A DNA stretch of 64,000 bases, from NCBI GenBank assembly GCA_019279435.1, contig JAAALK010000082.1, forward strand, positions 11,486,594 to 11,550,593, written 5' to 3'. The stretch comes from Zizania palustris (lineage: Eukaryota; Streptophyta; Magnoliopsida; Poales; Poaceae). Shown piece by piece: positions 11,648-21,858 of the stretch. How positions within the stretch are numbered: position 1 is the stretch's first letter; each line of letters begins with the position of its first letter. Under the pieces are notes generated by a model. That model worked only from the letters and a program-made list of their open reading frames with translations, did not search any database and had not been told where the DNA came from. A program made the translations under genes and the position numbers.

Positions 11648-13078
11648 TCACTTGCCGTGATCTTGGGGATCTTCCTGCTTCGGTGGTGGCATAATATTGG
11701 CCACCGAGAGCTGCATTGGTGCTTCGGGGTTGCCAGCTCGAACCACAGCTTGCACGGGCTCTGAACATGCTGCTAGAGGGGTTCGATTCGAAGTACCTCG
11801 CCCTGTACTTCGTCCTAAGTACTCACCCCGAAGGTTCAATATGGTCTTATAATCTTTCGTGTCATGGCTTCTATTTTCGCCATGCACACAATAGGATAAG
11901 CTTTGGCGCCTGTCGGCTACTCTTTCTTGGGGCTTCGAAGCACCAACCTTGAAGACTTGCGCCTGTTGAAGGTTGATAGGTGCCTTCGGGGCGGAGGGTG
12001 CGATATTTAACACCTCGGAGCGGAAGTGTTTCTTTCCCCGCCTATGGTCATTGAAACGACTATCAAGGGGGGCTTGCGGAGAGGCCGGGACTTCAGGATC
12101 CATCTTCACCTCTCGAAGAGCTGGTACAGGTGTTGCGGTTCTTCGGAGGTAGCCTTCCTCTGCCTTGGCATACTGTTCAAAGTATGCCATCAGCTGTGCC
12201 ATAGATGACACTGGTTTCCGATTAAGCTTGCTGAGGAGATCTGGGTTCAACACCCCTTCGCGTGCGGCATCGACTACTGAAGAGGTAGACAAACCTTTGA
12301 TCTGAGACTTGGTGTGGGCGAAGCATGTGAAATACTCCCGAAGTGTCTCCCCCACTTGCTGCTTCACTTGAAACAGACTCCCAGTCGATATTGGGGCCAC
12401 AAATGTACCTTGGAAGTTGCTTACAAACATCCTTCTCAGCTTCTCCCAAGATTTGATCGATCCTGGCTTTAGAGACTAGAACCATCGAAGAGCTACACCT
12501 TCAAGCGCGAGGGGGAAACACTTTGCCATAGTGTTACGCACCCCTCCGCTGGCTTCTATTGCCAAAGCATACGAACGAGAGAACTCCCTGGGGTCAGACC
12601 CACAGGAGTATTTGTGCAGCTTCGAGGCCTTAAACCTGGGGTCGAAGGGCACCTTCTGCAGGTCCGGATGCAATGGAGACTCGTCGTCGAAGGATGCATT
12701 CTCGGCTTCCTCCGAGACTTGGACAGCTTTGGGGAGATTACCAGCACCACCATCTTGAGGGCCTTTCCGAGCATGAGTGGAGGCTTGAGAACGGAGTCGA
12801 TTGGCAGCCTCTTGCCTCCACCTTGCCACTTCCTCTTGAAGTCGCGCTACTTGGGTAGCCTCTTTCTTGGGAAGGTCTTCATCTCCTTCGGAGGGTAGCT
12901 CTGGGTCTTGGGAACTGGTGTAGTCAGTTTGGAGCACCGTGGGAGCGGCTCGGGGGCCTCTGGGTGCTCGACATCCGGCGACGCCTTCGGGGGTTAGCGG
13001 GATAACTGAGGGTCATGTACCGTTGGCCCGAGGGGACCTTCAGGGAGGATCGGAGGCTAGGCTATTCTTGGGAGGCAT
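11648..13078 (-). pseudogene. Tat gag (broken)
   Basis: The ATG at 13078 (MPPKNSLAS...) is equivalent to the gag start at 31094. Two stops occur within the first 25 codons. Open blocks then run 12937-12476 and 12430-11648 with a frame change near 12480. Conserved words include FDPRFKASKLHKYSCGSDPREFSRSYALAIEASGG (12650-12560 region) and the Retrotrans_gag core VKQQVGETLREYFTCFAH. A degenerate zinc-knuckle-like motif (CVHGENRSHDTKD) lies near 11880. Gag forms the particle in which the element is reverse transcribed. Confidence 0.8.
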
Positions 13079-13264
13079 AGCTAACGAAGATGAGGTCCGA
13101 AGACCGAGGACTTCGATTGGTTTGGGAAGGCGAGGAAAGGCCTTCGAGCTGCACTAGGAAGCCCCTTACCGAAGTGTGCGCAAAATCCTGAGACTCCGAA
13201 GCTCCCTCCACAAGTGTTGTACGAAATGTAGTCAGCGGCAGAGAACTAGCTTTTAGAACTAGGT

Positions 13265-13283
13265 TCCCCACGGACGGCGCCAA
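13265..13283 (-). other. Primer-binding site of Tat element
   Basis: The minus strand reads TTGGCGCCGTCCGTGGGGA one base after the LTR end CAACA. It is identical to the site at 31033-31051 of the intact Tat element and is typical of Tat/Ogre/Athila elements. Confidence 0.8.
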
Positions 13284-13284
13284 C

Positions 13285-13357
13285 TGTTGACGCAAAAGAT
13301 TACACTAATAGGTTCTTGAAGATTAAGAACTAACAAACGAAGAGTTTGTGATGCAGA
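13285..13357 (-). repeat. Remnant of Tat 5' LTR
   Basis: On the minus strand this holds CTTCGTTTGTTAGTTCTTAATC...GTAATCTTTTGCGTCAACA, matching the last 70 bp of the LTRs at 30552-31031 and 41291-41785. Upstream LTR sequence is missing. Antisense-gene sequence of another Tat copy, in the opposite orientation, begins at about 13360. Confidence 0.75.
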
Positions 13358-13437
13358 CTAACAAATGAAAAATTAGTATCTAATCCTAAGTAGAAATTAA
13401 GGCCTCTCCGACCCCTAGAGCTACCTCCAGGACCATC

Positions 13438-16400
13438 TCAGTCTTCGGAGCCTGGAGGTCTTAAAACCTTCCTTTTGGTTCGAGTTCGATTGCTATTTTG
13501 TGAAGCTCTCCAGACTCTCCGCTCTTCCTGAAGTGCGGTCCAAGTTAGAAGTCGTTCGGAGCTAACCTCCGTCGGATCCTCGACTTGATGCTCTAGATCA
13601 GACCAATCTACATACTCCGAAGATGAAGACGTTATTACTTTATCTTCTTCTTTGATGTAAGAGAGCACTTCGCTAAAAATATCGGGTGCTTTCTCTTCAT
13701 GTGTTCACCCCGAGGAATGCAGAATCGTGGGCGCCTATAAGGCCTTAAGCTCTCAAGAATAGCCCAATGTTGGTGAAGCCCTTCGTCAAGTTCTAATACT
13801 TCGAGATCAAAATCCAAAGCATACGACAAAACCTAAAAACAAACATCCAAACAAAGCCTTTTCATTCATTGAAGCAAAAAGAACATTACAAAGTCTTTTT
13901 ACATAGCAAAACCGCCATAAGAGGCTAGACCTTCGGGTCCAGAGGCGGTGCAGTTGATGAAGGTTGAACCGGAGGCTTCGTCGATCCATGCCTTGCCCGC
14001 AGCTTAGCTATCTACTTTCTAGGTTGCCCGAAAAGTTTCCCAAGCTAAGGCGACGTCCAGTGATGGTTGCAACAAGCCTTCATCAGCAAAGCCTGTAGGC
14101 GTCGGACCCTTCATTGGAGTAATGGAGACCCTGATGGCTTTGAGGTGACGAAGGACTCCGATCCCAGCTACTTTTCCAAAAATCTCTCCATAGTGAGTAC
14201 TGGAGCCCTTCATCATCTTGGTCGTCGCTTTGATCTTCTTGAGCTTTTGGCCAAGAGGTTCGTCCGTTGCAGTTGAAAAAGATGGGCATACTGTTCCAAA
14301 ATATTCCAGAACACCCCGTAGGGTGTCCATGGTCTCGTCAGCCGCCTCGTTGTGCTTTGCCTTGGACCTTGTCATGTCGATGGTAATGGTGGAGAGCTCA
14401 GCTGTCTTAGTCATCAAATAGTTCTTCTGAGACAGCGCTTGGTGGAGCGCTTCTCAGAGCTGCACAAGCTCGGCCCCGGAAGTCACCTCCGCTGCTCGAA
14501 GCTTGTCGACTTTGGCTCTGAGCCCCACTCACTCTGCCTGAAGCTCCTTGATTAAAGACACCAGGCCTGCTTGAGCATGTTGCTCCGTTCGAAGCACCTC
14601 CTCCGCAATGGTCTTGACCCTCTGCTCTTCGAGGAGTTTTCCTCCAATTGCAGGGACTTGTCTTCAGAGACTTTAAGAGCCTCCTGGAGTGCTATGACCT
14701 TTCTTTTGAGCCAATTAAATTCGAGCTTGTTGGAAGTCGCCGCCACTCTAGCAAGAACAAATTGCTGCAAAAAGCAAAGTAAGTATGGTGTAATTACAAT
14801 AAATTAAATATATACTATGTCCTTCACATACCTGGAGGGTAGCCCTTTGAAGGGCAATGTCTAGCTCTGATCCACTAGGTTCGCTCAGCGCGGAGACCAG
14901 TTCGGAGTTGCCAACCTCTTGGCTCTTTTGAGCCAAGGGCTGCAGGAGAGGCTGAAGCCATGTCCGCTGCTCCAAGAATGGGGCTAATAGCATAACCCAG
15001 GACAGGGCCCTCCGATCGTCTTCGGCAGGATCCTCCTCCAAAGCTTCCACTTAGGGATCGTTCATCGACCTCGACAACGTCATCACCAAATAAGGGAGAG
15101 GCCTAGGCCAAAACTTGCCTTTACCTCTCCCCTTTGCGGGAGCCGTCGGAGCCACGTCTTCCATTGGAGTGGACTCCTCGCAAGAGTGACTCCCTCTGCT
15201 GAAGCAACTCCAACTATTGAAGTAGCCTCCACTACCGGAGCCACCTCCTCCGCCGGAGCCTCCACCCCAGTTGGAGCCAAATCCTTCGCCGAGGCTTTGT
15301 CTCGAGTCGGAGCAATGTTGCTCCCCGAGGTATCTACAAACACAAGGTATTTGTCAATCATCTAAAAGATATTGCCAATATGACGAAATTATTTCAGGTA
15401 TGATGAATCAAGGAGTAAAGACCGAAGGCTTACCTCCATAAAAATTTTTGGGGAGAATTACAGGATCCCCAGATACTCATACAATCTGAGGTACTCCTCG
15501 ATATCCTCTCCGGGAGTTTGGTTTGGAGTGGCATACATAGAGGCCCTTACCTCCGTCACCACCACTCCGATCATGGGCGAATCAGAGCCCTCCGGCTCCG
15601 CTCCCTTAGCCCTTACGAGCTCAGTTTGGACTGCCTCCTCCCCTTCGGCCTCCGGCACTGCCTCAACATCAACCCAAGGTAGATCCTCGGTTTTGGTCCG
15701 AGAATACCCCTCACCACCCTCCATGAGTAAAGCTTCAAGCTCCCTCCCAATTCGGGCCTCCGAAGTCTCCTCCTCTTCGGACTCCTCTGAAGAACTCTGA
15801 ATCTCCAATGAAGGTGGAGACACCGAAGGAGACAGAGGCTTAGCCTTCCGCCGCATTTCTTGCCGAAGGAGCCCCCTGCGTCGAAGCTTGGGAGAAGAGG
15901 GGCTTCAATCCTGAGTGCACTCAACACACGGTTGGAGCGTTCCCAGCTCCCAACTATCTCCACCCTCTGTTTCTTCTCCGCAGTGGTAGGGACTACAAGC
16001 ACCCTCTCCACTGCCCGAGCTATTTTCTCCAGAGCGAGCGCCAATGGAGCCGCTGAAACATGGTAACAATCTCTTAAGAAAAATTATAGATATTCTATAA
16101 AACTAATTTAAGTGTAGTCTCTGGGAAGTTCTTCTAGTGCCCCTTCCGGAGCTGGAAGTTAACACTCCTGAAGGCCACCAGCAGTTTGGAGTCTCTGGGC
16201 CCATCGTGCGGCTTGGGTTGGCACGAAGCTTCGTGGGTCGCCACGAACACTTCAGACCTTCCTTCGCACCCTTCGGCTCGGAGGGCCCACGCGAAGACCG
16301 CCATCCGAGCTATGGCGTTCGGAGACAGTTGTGGTAAAGTGACATGGAACATCTCCAATACCTCTGTTAAGAAGTCTATTGAAGGGAGCCCAAGTCTAGC

Positions 16401-16718
16401 TTCTAAGAAGGCTTCGAAGACGACAACTTCTCCACTCCTCGGCGTCGGTATGATTTCTTCTCTGAGGATACGAGTCCTCATCCCCGATCCCAGTATTTCG
16501 CTCACTGCCTCTTCTACGTACTCCACTGTGCAAGTCGATCACCCGAGGATGAAGGTTTGATTTAGTGGCTTCTTCGACAATGGGTGAAGTTCCCGTGGGT
16601 CCTTGGGCCAGGAGCCCCTTGGTGCTCCTGCCATTGCTGCCGCCGCGAATGCGGCCCATGCTTGCCGCTGCGCCAAGGTCGTAGCCGCTTTAGGCACTCT
16701 TGCACTTGTTCTCTCCAT
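13438..16718 (-). pseudogene. Antisense gene of Tat element (Transposase_28-like), broken
   Basis: The gene reads from an ATG at 16718 (MERTSARVPKAATTL) to 13438. Exon 1 contains the block EVVVFEAFLEARLGLPSIDFL...VTLPQLSPNAIARMAVFAWALRAEGC, which I recognise as the 'putative gypsy type transposon' domain (Pfam Transposase_28). Later parts are acidic, then Pro/Ser-rich, then coiled coil (about 14770-14450), then a conserved module with LDTLRGVLEYFGT-like sequence (14417-14019) and an acidic C-terminus. At least two introns sit exactly where they do in the copy at 37214-40851: donor CAG|GTATGTG at about 14832 with acceptor TTTTTGCAG|CAATTTG at about 14765, and donor GAG|GTAAGC at about 15436 with acceptor TTTGTAG at about 15334. 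Several stops and frameshifts (for example near 16560, 15060 and 14420) break it. Function unknown. Confidence 0.7.
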
Positions 16719-16825
16719 TGGTGGACCACTCAAGAGTTTCGGAGAGCAAAGATGAAATAAGGAAAGTATGGAATTATTAAAGCGAGAAAGCTTTGTAAAA
16801 ACTTTCACCACTGATCACTTTCCTC

Positions 16826-16834
16826 TTTTATAAC
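16826..16834 (-). promoter_or_regulatory. Putative TATA box of antisense gene
   Basis: The minus strand reads GTTATAAAAGAGG about 108 nt upstream of the ATG at 16718. The intact copy has GCTATAAATAGAGGG at the same distance from its ATG (40954-40964). Conservation of the element and its spacing in two diverged copies supports a real core promoter. Confidence 0.55.
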
Positions 16835-17235
16835 TGCTCCGCCCTTGTTCGGCATGATTCGCACATATTTTCACCTTTGTAGATTCGACCCGCGTCAATG
16901 ACAAGTGGGGCCAAAGGATGAAAGAATGTAAATCTGCGGTAAACTTTTGTGGCTGTTAATTTCTCGAAGGCCTAACGACTATTTGAGGGATAACAGTTAT
17001 AAAAGTAACGGCTCTTTGCGATTTACTACCGTTATAATGGTCTATTTTCGTTCGGAGCAATCATGTGGAGGTCAAAGTTCAGAGCCCGAATTCAATACAT
17101 CTCCAGCATCAAGGATGCTTCGAACGGTTATAATATCTTGCGTTCTTTCTAAGGTCTTGAGCATAAAAATATTTCTTGCGTATACTGCTCTCCTTGCTGT
17201 ACAGGCTATCCAGAGAAGCATATTCGAGGGGCTAC

Positions 17236-17752
17236 TGTTGGGAAAAAATACTTCAACCTCATGATCCTCCAAGATTCCAAGCAAATACATTATACAATGA
17301 AGATAAATGCAAAGGTTTTAATCTCGGAGCCCAAGACGCCCTCCGAATTGAAGGGCTCGAAGCCGAAGGGTCCGTCCAGGCTTTGGTCCGAAAAAGACCC
17401 TCCGAAAGGCTCCCCCTCCAGATTGGAAAACAACTAGAAGGATGGGACGTCTGCTTTATCAACCTCCTTCGAGCATGTTTTACCATATTAACCCTACTAG
17501 GGATACCGAAATAGTATCCACTATGTCAGTTGTAATTAAGGGGTAAAAAGATCTTTTCCTTAGAGATTTTACCTATAAATACCCCCTTCTCGCCCCGTAA
17601 GAGGCATCGAATATTCAGATATTCAATACACACGTTGAACTATTCCGAGCTATTATCCTATTCAGAGGCTTGAGATAGTCCGCATTCACAAACACTTCGT
17701 TTGTCAGTTCTTGGTCTTATAAAACCCGTTAGCGTAATTCGTTGCACGAACA
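17236..17752 (+). repeat. Tat 3' LTR
   Basis: It starts TGTTGGGAAAAAATACTTC and ends GTTGCACGAACA, with the R/U5 region CACTTCGTTTGTCAGTT and a TATA box CCTATAAATACCCCC (about 17573) as in the other Tat LTRs. It is preceded by TTCGAGGGGCTAC, the same pre-LTR purine-rich sequence as at 41291. It is clearly diverged from the LTRs at 30.5 and 41.3 kb, so it belongs to an older copy. Confidence 0.85.
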
Positions 17753-18635
17753 CTATATATGTTATATATTTAATTCTATTAGCATGTTTTTAATAAAACT
17801 ATTATATAAAATAAAATTAATATTTTTAAATTCCAAAACAATACATTACTATCAATGGTTACCCGAACATTTTATTCTGCAACCTAATTAATAAAACGGA
17901 ATTCACAATCCACAGGGTTGGTATCAACTGACAATGCATTGGCGTGTCCATCAAATCGACGTGCTTCATGCAGGCGGCTATGTGTAGGTAAGTCGTCAAT
18001 TGCTCGCAACGCATCAGCCTTGCACGACAAACACATCGCCAGCCAGTTGCATGATCGACGTGCACTACGAGTCACCAGAGACGTAGCTGTCTCGCGCTAT
18101 AGCTTAGCTGTTTGGCATCACATGAATGTTGTGATGTTTCGGCTGCGCCCTTGCATTCACGGATCGCCATTGGCTCCAGCAGCCTGTAGAAATCAGAAAG
18201 TGGCCATCCTACAGACTAGCTACCCAATGCAAACACACTAAAGACACGTGAACTGTCCAGAATTCTAGTTATGCATGTCATCTTAAATATATTAATTAAC
18301 AGTCGTGATTTTTAGTCTAATGCAAACTAATACGGCTATCATTACTACTTAATTAAAAAAGTACATTTTGACCAAATTGTAAAGAATTATTGTTATTGTT
18401 ATTGTTAGTAACCGCAGGAATAGATCCACCCTAGAGATGTAGCTAGCTAGCTTTGTGAATACAAACACATAGAAATTGACCTCTCATTGCATCTTTGACC
18501 ATATTAGATGTAGAATTATATTTGTTTGAGCGAGGCAAGCTGCCGTGGTTGCCGGTTTGAGTTGACACTAGGATGGTTAATTAATTGATTAATTAATAGG
18601 GGTTAATTTGTTGGTTAGGGGGCACCTACTCTGTA
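17753..18635. other. Intergenic, no gene recognised
   Basis: AT-rich sequence with a short more GC-rich stretch (17910-18200). The frames of 60-107 codons in that stretch exist on both strands and resemble nothing known to me. A short ATT/ATTG run lies near 18390. No terminal repeats were convincing. Confidence 0.5.
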
Positions 18636-18638
18636 TTA

Positions 18639-18944
18639 GTACATGTACAACAGTATAAACAGCCGTCGTCTGTAGACTCTTAAAATTTACAACACAGACA
18701 GCTAAATAGTCAACTAGTATAACCCATAGACAGTAGTTGTCTGTTTAATTGTCTACAAAATATTTAATGCTTGTATGTAACCATGACTCATAGATCCTTA
18801 AATATGCATTGGAGCATGAGCTCTTACTGTCTCTTCACCAAGAGACGGCTTGCATCTCTCTCATCATTTATTACTGCGAAATGAGAGATATTTTACAAAA
18901 TGTTCAGCTTATAGACAGCTTCAAAACTACCATTATACATGCCC
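18639..18944. mobile_element. Tourist-like MITE (306 bp)
   Basis: The left end GTACATGTACAACAGTATA and the right end (reverse complement GGGCATGTATAATGGTAG) form imperfect terminal inverted repeats, flanked by TTA on both sides (18636-18638 and 18945-18947). The TTA duplication and termini fit PIF/Harbinger-derived MITEs of grasses. There is no coding capacity. Confidence 0.6.
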
Positions 18945-18947
18945 TTA

Positions 18948-19233
18948 GAGCAAATATAATAAGCTTATGTAAGCAGGCTATAAGACTTGTCACATCAAAT
19001 TAGTAGTGAGGTGAAGGAGAGAAGGAAGGAGAGAGAATAAAAGCGAGCTACTAGTTAACAGCTCACTCATACACAGGTTCCAATGGACATTGTGAGATTG
19101 TGTAATATGTTACACATTAAATGCATGATACATATAGCCAACTAACTATTATATGAGTTCACTATTAGATTAGCTACATGTGACATAGCACAAATATAAA
19201 GCAAACAACTAACTATATTATTAAACTTTGCTA
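18948..19233. mobile_element. Tourist-like MITE (286 bp)
   Basis: It starts GAGCAAATATAATAAGC immediately after the TTA that also flanks the previous MITE. It ends TTTAAT...ACTTTGCTA (reverse complement TAGCAAAGTTTAATA), followed by TTA (19234-19236). It contains a purine-rich GGAGAGAAGGAAGGAGAGAG segment. Non-coding. The family is inferred from the TTA target and termini. Confidence 0.6.
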
Positions 19234-19442
19234 TTAGTAGTACAAGTTCAGATTAAATATTGAGAGAAGCAACATGGAGAATCGTGCCCCGTGCGGGCAT
19301 CCAATCAACGGTTGGTCCGCGACAGGATCCGAGCAAAGCCTGCAATTTGGCTGCAAATAGCAAGTCTCACGCCGTTGTTTATTTGTTTTCTCCTCGCCTT
19401 CTCGCGTCCCTTCACGGCCGCCCCAAAAGTAAAACAGACTTA

Positions 19443-19681
19443 CTCTCTCCGATGTACAAATATTAGTCGTTTAGACAAAATTACACATACCAAGGTGATA
19501 TTAAATAAAGTTACAAGGATTGTCTCAATTGGTTATGGAGCCTAGATTTTAGTGGTGCTACCAAGTTCAACTCCAGATGGTCACATCTCATTTGGCAGCA
19601 ATGCTTCGATTGATGGGATGACTAATATTTGTACACTCTCAATAAAAACCAAAACGACTATTATTTGTACACCGGAGGGAG
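19443..19681. mobile_element. Stowaway-like MITE (239 bp)
   Basis: The termini CTCTCTCCGATGTACAAATATTAG and the reverse complement of the right end, CTCCCTCCGGTGTACAAATAAT, are near-perfect inverted repeats flanked by TA (19441-19442 and 19682-19683). The CTCCCTCCG terminus and TA duplication are diagnostic of Stowaway/mariner MITEs in grasses. Confidence 0.8.
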
Positions 19682-19683
19682 TA

Positions 19684-20238
19684 CGTATTTCTCCGTGAAG
19701 ATCTAGTAAAACTAAGGTAATTATCATGTGTTTAACTATTTGTGGTTTGTCGAGAACAGTCAAATCATACCAGTGGGTAATCGGTTCAAGAACAGTTTCT
19801 TTAAGATTTGATGAGACGAAGTTGTAGATACTAGCTAGCTTAGTCAATTATAGCATCTCCATATCTCGGACATCCACGACAAATGACGTTCGTCGCTATT
19901 TTTTGGTTTGTAACAGATGCAGCAATTATCTCATCATTCTTATATATCTCATCATCCTTATATCGAAAGGGTGAAAATCTTTATATCTAAATGGTGAAAT
20001 ATAATTTAGAGCGAAAGCGTCTTGGTTGTATGCATGATCGGTCAGTCGCGGCATGGCCACGTACTGAGTCAAGTTGCCAACAGTAACGGGTCAGTCGGCT
20101 CGGTTTGATATGATCATGTGGATGGAGCTCGCGTTTCGGGGCGCCACCCTGTTACCTTTCTGTTACGCACCGTTGCCCGTCTCCCTTTCTTTGGCAGATC
20201 CACGTCAACGCCAGCTGCACAATGCTTTCCATACCGAC
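19684..20238. other. Intergenic, no gene recognised
   Basis: No frame with recognisable content. There is a local repeat TATATCTCATCATCCTTATATC near 19940-19970 and an ordinary mixed-composition stretch to 20238. Confidence 0.4.
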
Positions 20239-20763
20239 TTATGTTTTATTTGGTTCGGACTGAACTAAATATTAGTTTATTTAGGGACTAAACTAAATAT
20301 TAATCTTTATTTATTTACTGGCTAAATTTTAGTCACTAGTTGTTTGGTTCTATAAACTAAATATTAGTCTCCATTTATTTACTTGACTAAATTTTAGTCA
20401 ATAGTTATTTAGTTCTAGTGACTAAAAGTAATTAAATGAGTTGAATAAAGACCAAATTACCCATAATAAATGACTGCAAATACCTTTTGTCCCATCCCGA
20501 GAGGCATTAATGAGGGGTATTCCCTGTCATTAGTAGTCTTTAGTCTTTTTTAGCAACCTCATGGTGACTAAAGGGCTAAAGTTTAGAGACTAAAATTTAG
20601 TCTCTTTTAGTCACCACGTTTGTCATTTTAGAAACTAAGAGCAACCCCAAGAGAATGTGTATTTGTCTCCCAAAACCATTTTTAGGGAGAAAACTGTTAA
20701 AATGGGGCTCCAACAGTCTCCCAATACTTACCCCAATAGTTTCGCATCGCGAAAAACAAGACC

Positions 20764-21309
20764 GTGGCTGCGCAAATATTAGCGTCGCTTCCTCCCCCCA
20801 ATCCTCCGTGCGCGCTCTTTTCCCGCGACACAATCCTCTGCGCGCGCAATTTTCCCGTGATGATTTCTTCCGCACGTGGCAAAACCACGAAGCCACGGAG
20901 GTCAACGCGACAGCAGGAAGGGGGCGGTGGCGGTAGCAGGAGGGAAGGAGGCGTCGGCAGTAGGGAAGAAGGCCGCGGCGGCGCATGCAGGCCCCATGGC
21001 CAACCGGTTCTGTCCGGCAAGCCCAGCGAAGGCGCGGCGGCGTGTTGCCCCAACGCCGCCTGATGGCCATGCCTGGCGGCCAGCTCCCTCGAGTCCCCGG
21101 CGTCCAACACCCTCAAGTCCCCAGCGGTGTTGACCTCGACCTGGCCGGTGGTGGAGATATGCAAGGTCAAGGACATCCCCATCCACTGATGGTAGCCCTT
21201 GCCGGTGATGATTTGGATTTCGTTTCAGGGATGCCGTACTCTTTCGGCGACAACCCATATACTGTCTTGGAACACACGAGCAACAAGAACTCCTTTGTCA
21301 ATGGTATGA
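20764..21309 (+). pseudogene. Possible first exon of Harbinger ORF1
   Basis: A GC-rich stretch on the plus strand ends in a block reading AGDDLDFVSGMPYSFGDNPYTVLEHTSN and then a splice-donor-like CAATG|GTATGA at about 21306. Harbinger elements normally carry a second gene for a Myb/SANT-like DNA-binding partner, convergent or parallel to the transposase. No Myb helix sequence follows in the 500 AT-rich bases before the transposase, so the rest seems deleted. Upstream frames overlap on both strands, so the start cannot be decided. This is inference from position. Confidence 0.3.
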
Positions 21310-21858
21310 ATCGTAATCTCATGATTTATAATCTCTATTAAATGCCATGGATCTTTACTGTCAATGGTTTGTATATGAAAAGCTTGATTTCAATTATACT
21401 GAGGGATGCTATATGTGTGAGCAAAAAATAATTCTCAAAATGTGTGTGTTTTGATTTCCATATATACATTGCCACTGTTTCCTAGCATGGACACTGTGTT
21501 TGCAAGACAATATTGTGTCAATGAATTATTAGCAGCAAGTGCATTTTGTGTCAATATTGTGTTTTTTCTATATTGCTATTTTTGCAACTATTGACTTGGG
21601 CAATTCAATGTGTCATTGGCCTCTGCATAAATAGCAGCCCTGCAACCCAAACGGAAGCATGGACATATTTCGAACATGATTTGCATTGCTGAAAGCTAAT
21701 AAGGACAGAAATGCCATAAACTATCTTTCAATTAAACATAGACTATCTTTGAATTGAAGTTTCAACACGACTGGTCATACATCATACAATTATTTGAATA
21801 TAAATGAAAACCAAAAAACTTTAAAAAATATTACTGAAAGTAACATTAAATGTAAACT

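Larger units (their letters stand above)
7010..13357 (-). mobile_element. Tat-lineage Ty3/gypsy element, truncated
   Basis: On the minus strand, a short LTR remnant (13357-13285) is followed by a TTGGCGCCGTCCGTGGGGA primer-binding site, gag, protease, reverse transcriptase, two RNase H regions, integrase and tandem repeats. It is the same family as the better element at 30552-41785, and both gag and integrase align throughout. The antisense gene expected downstream survives only as 1-533, beyond the inserted element at 534-7005. The 5' LTR is reduced to about 70 bp. Confidence 0.8.
13358..17752 (+). mobile_element. 3' portion of a plus-strand Tat element
   Basis: This segment carries the complete antisense gene (minus strand 16718-13438), a spacer, the conserved GTATTCGAGGGGCTAC-like pre-LTR sequence and a 517-bp 3' LTR. 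The parallel stretch in the intact element is 37190-41785. Everything 5' of the antisense gene (5' LTR, gag, pol) is absent and is replaced by the oppositely oriented Tat element at 13357. The two therefore meet head-to-head, through a truncating insertion or an inversion. Confidence 0.75.

Noticed and set aside
17859..18241. Small frames on both strands in the intergenic stretch
   Set aside because: Overlapping, Cys/His/Arg-rich by chance, and no start context or homology.
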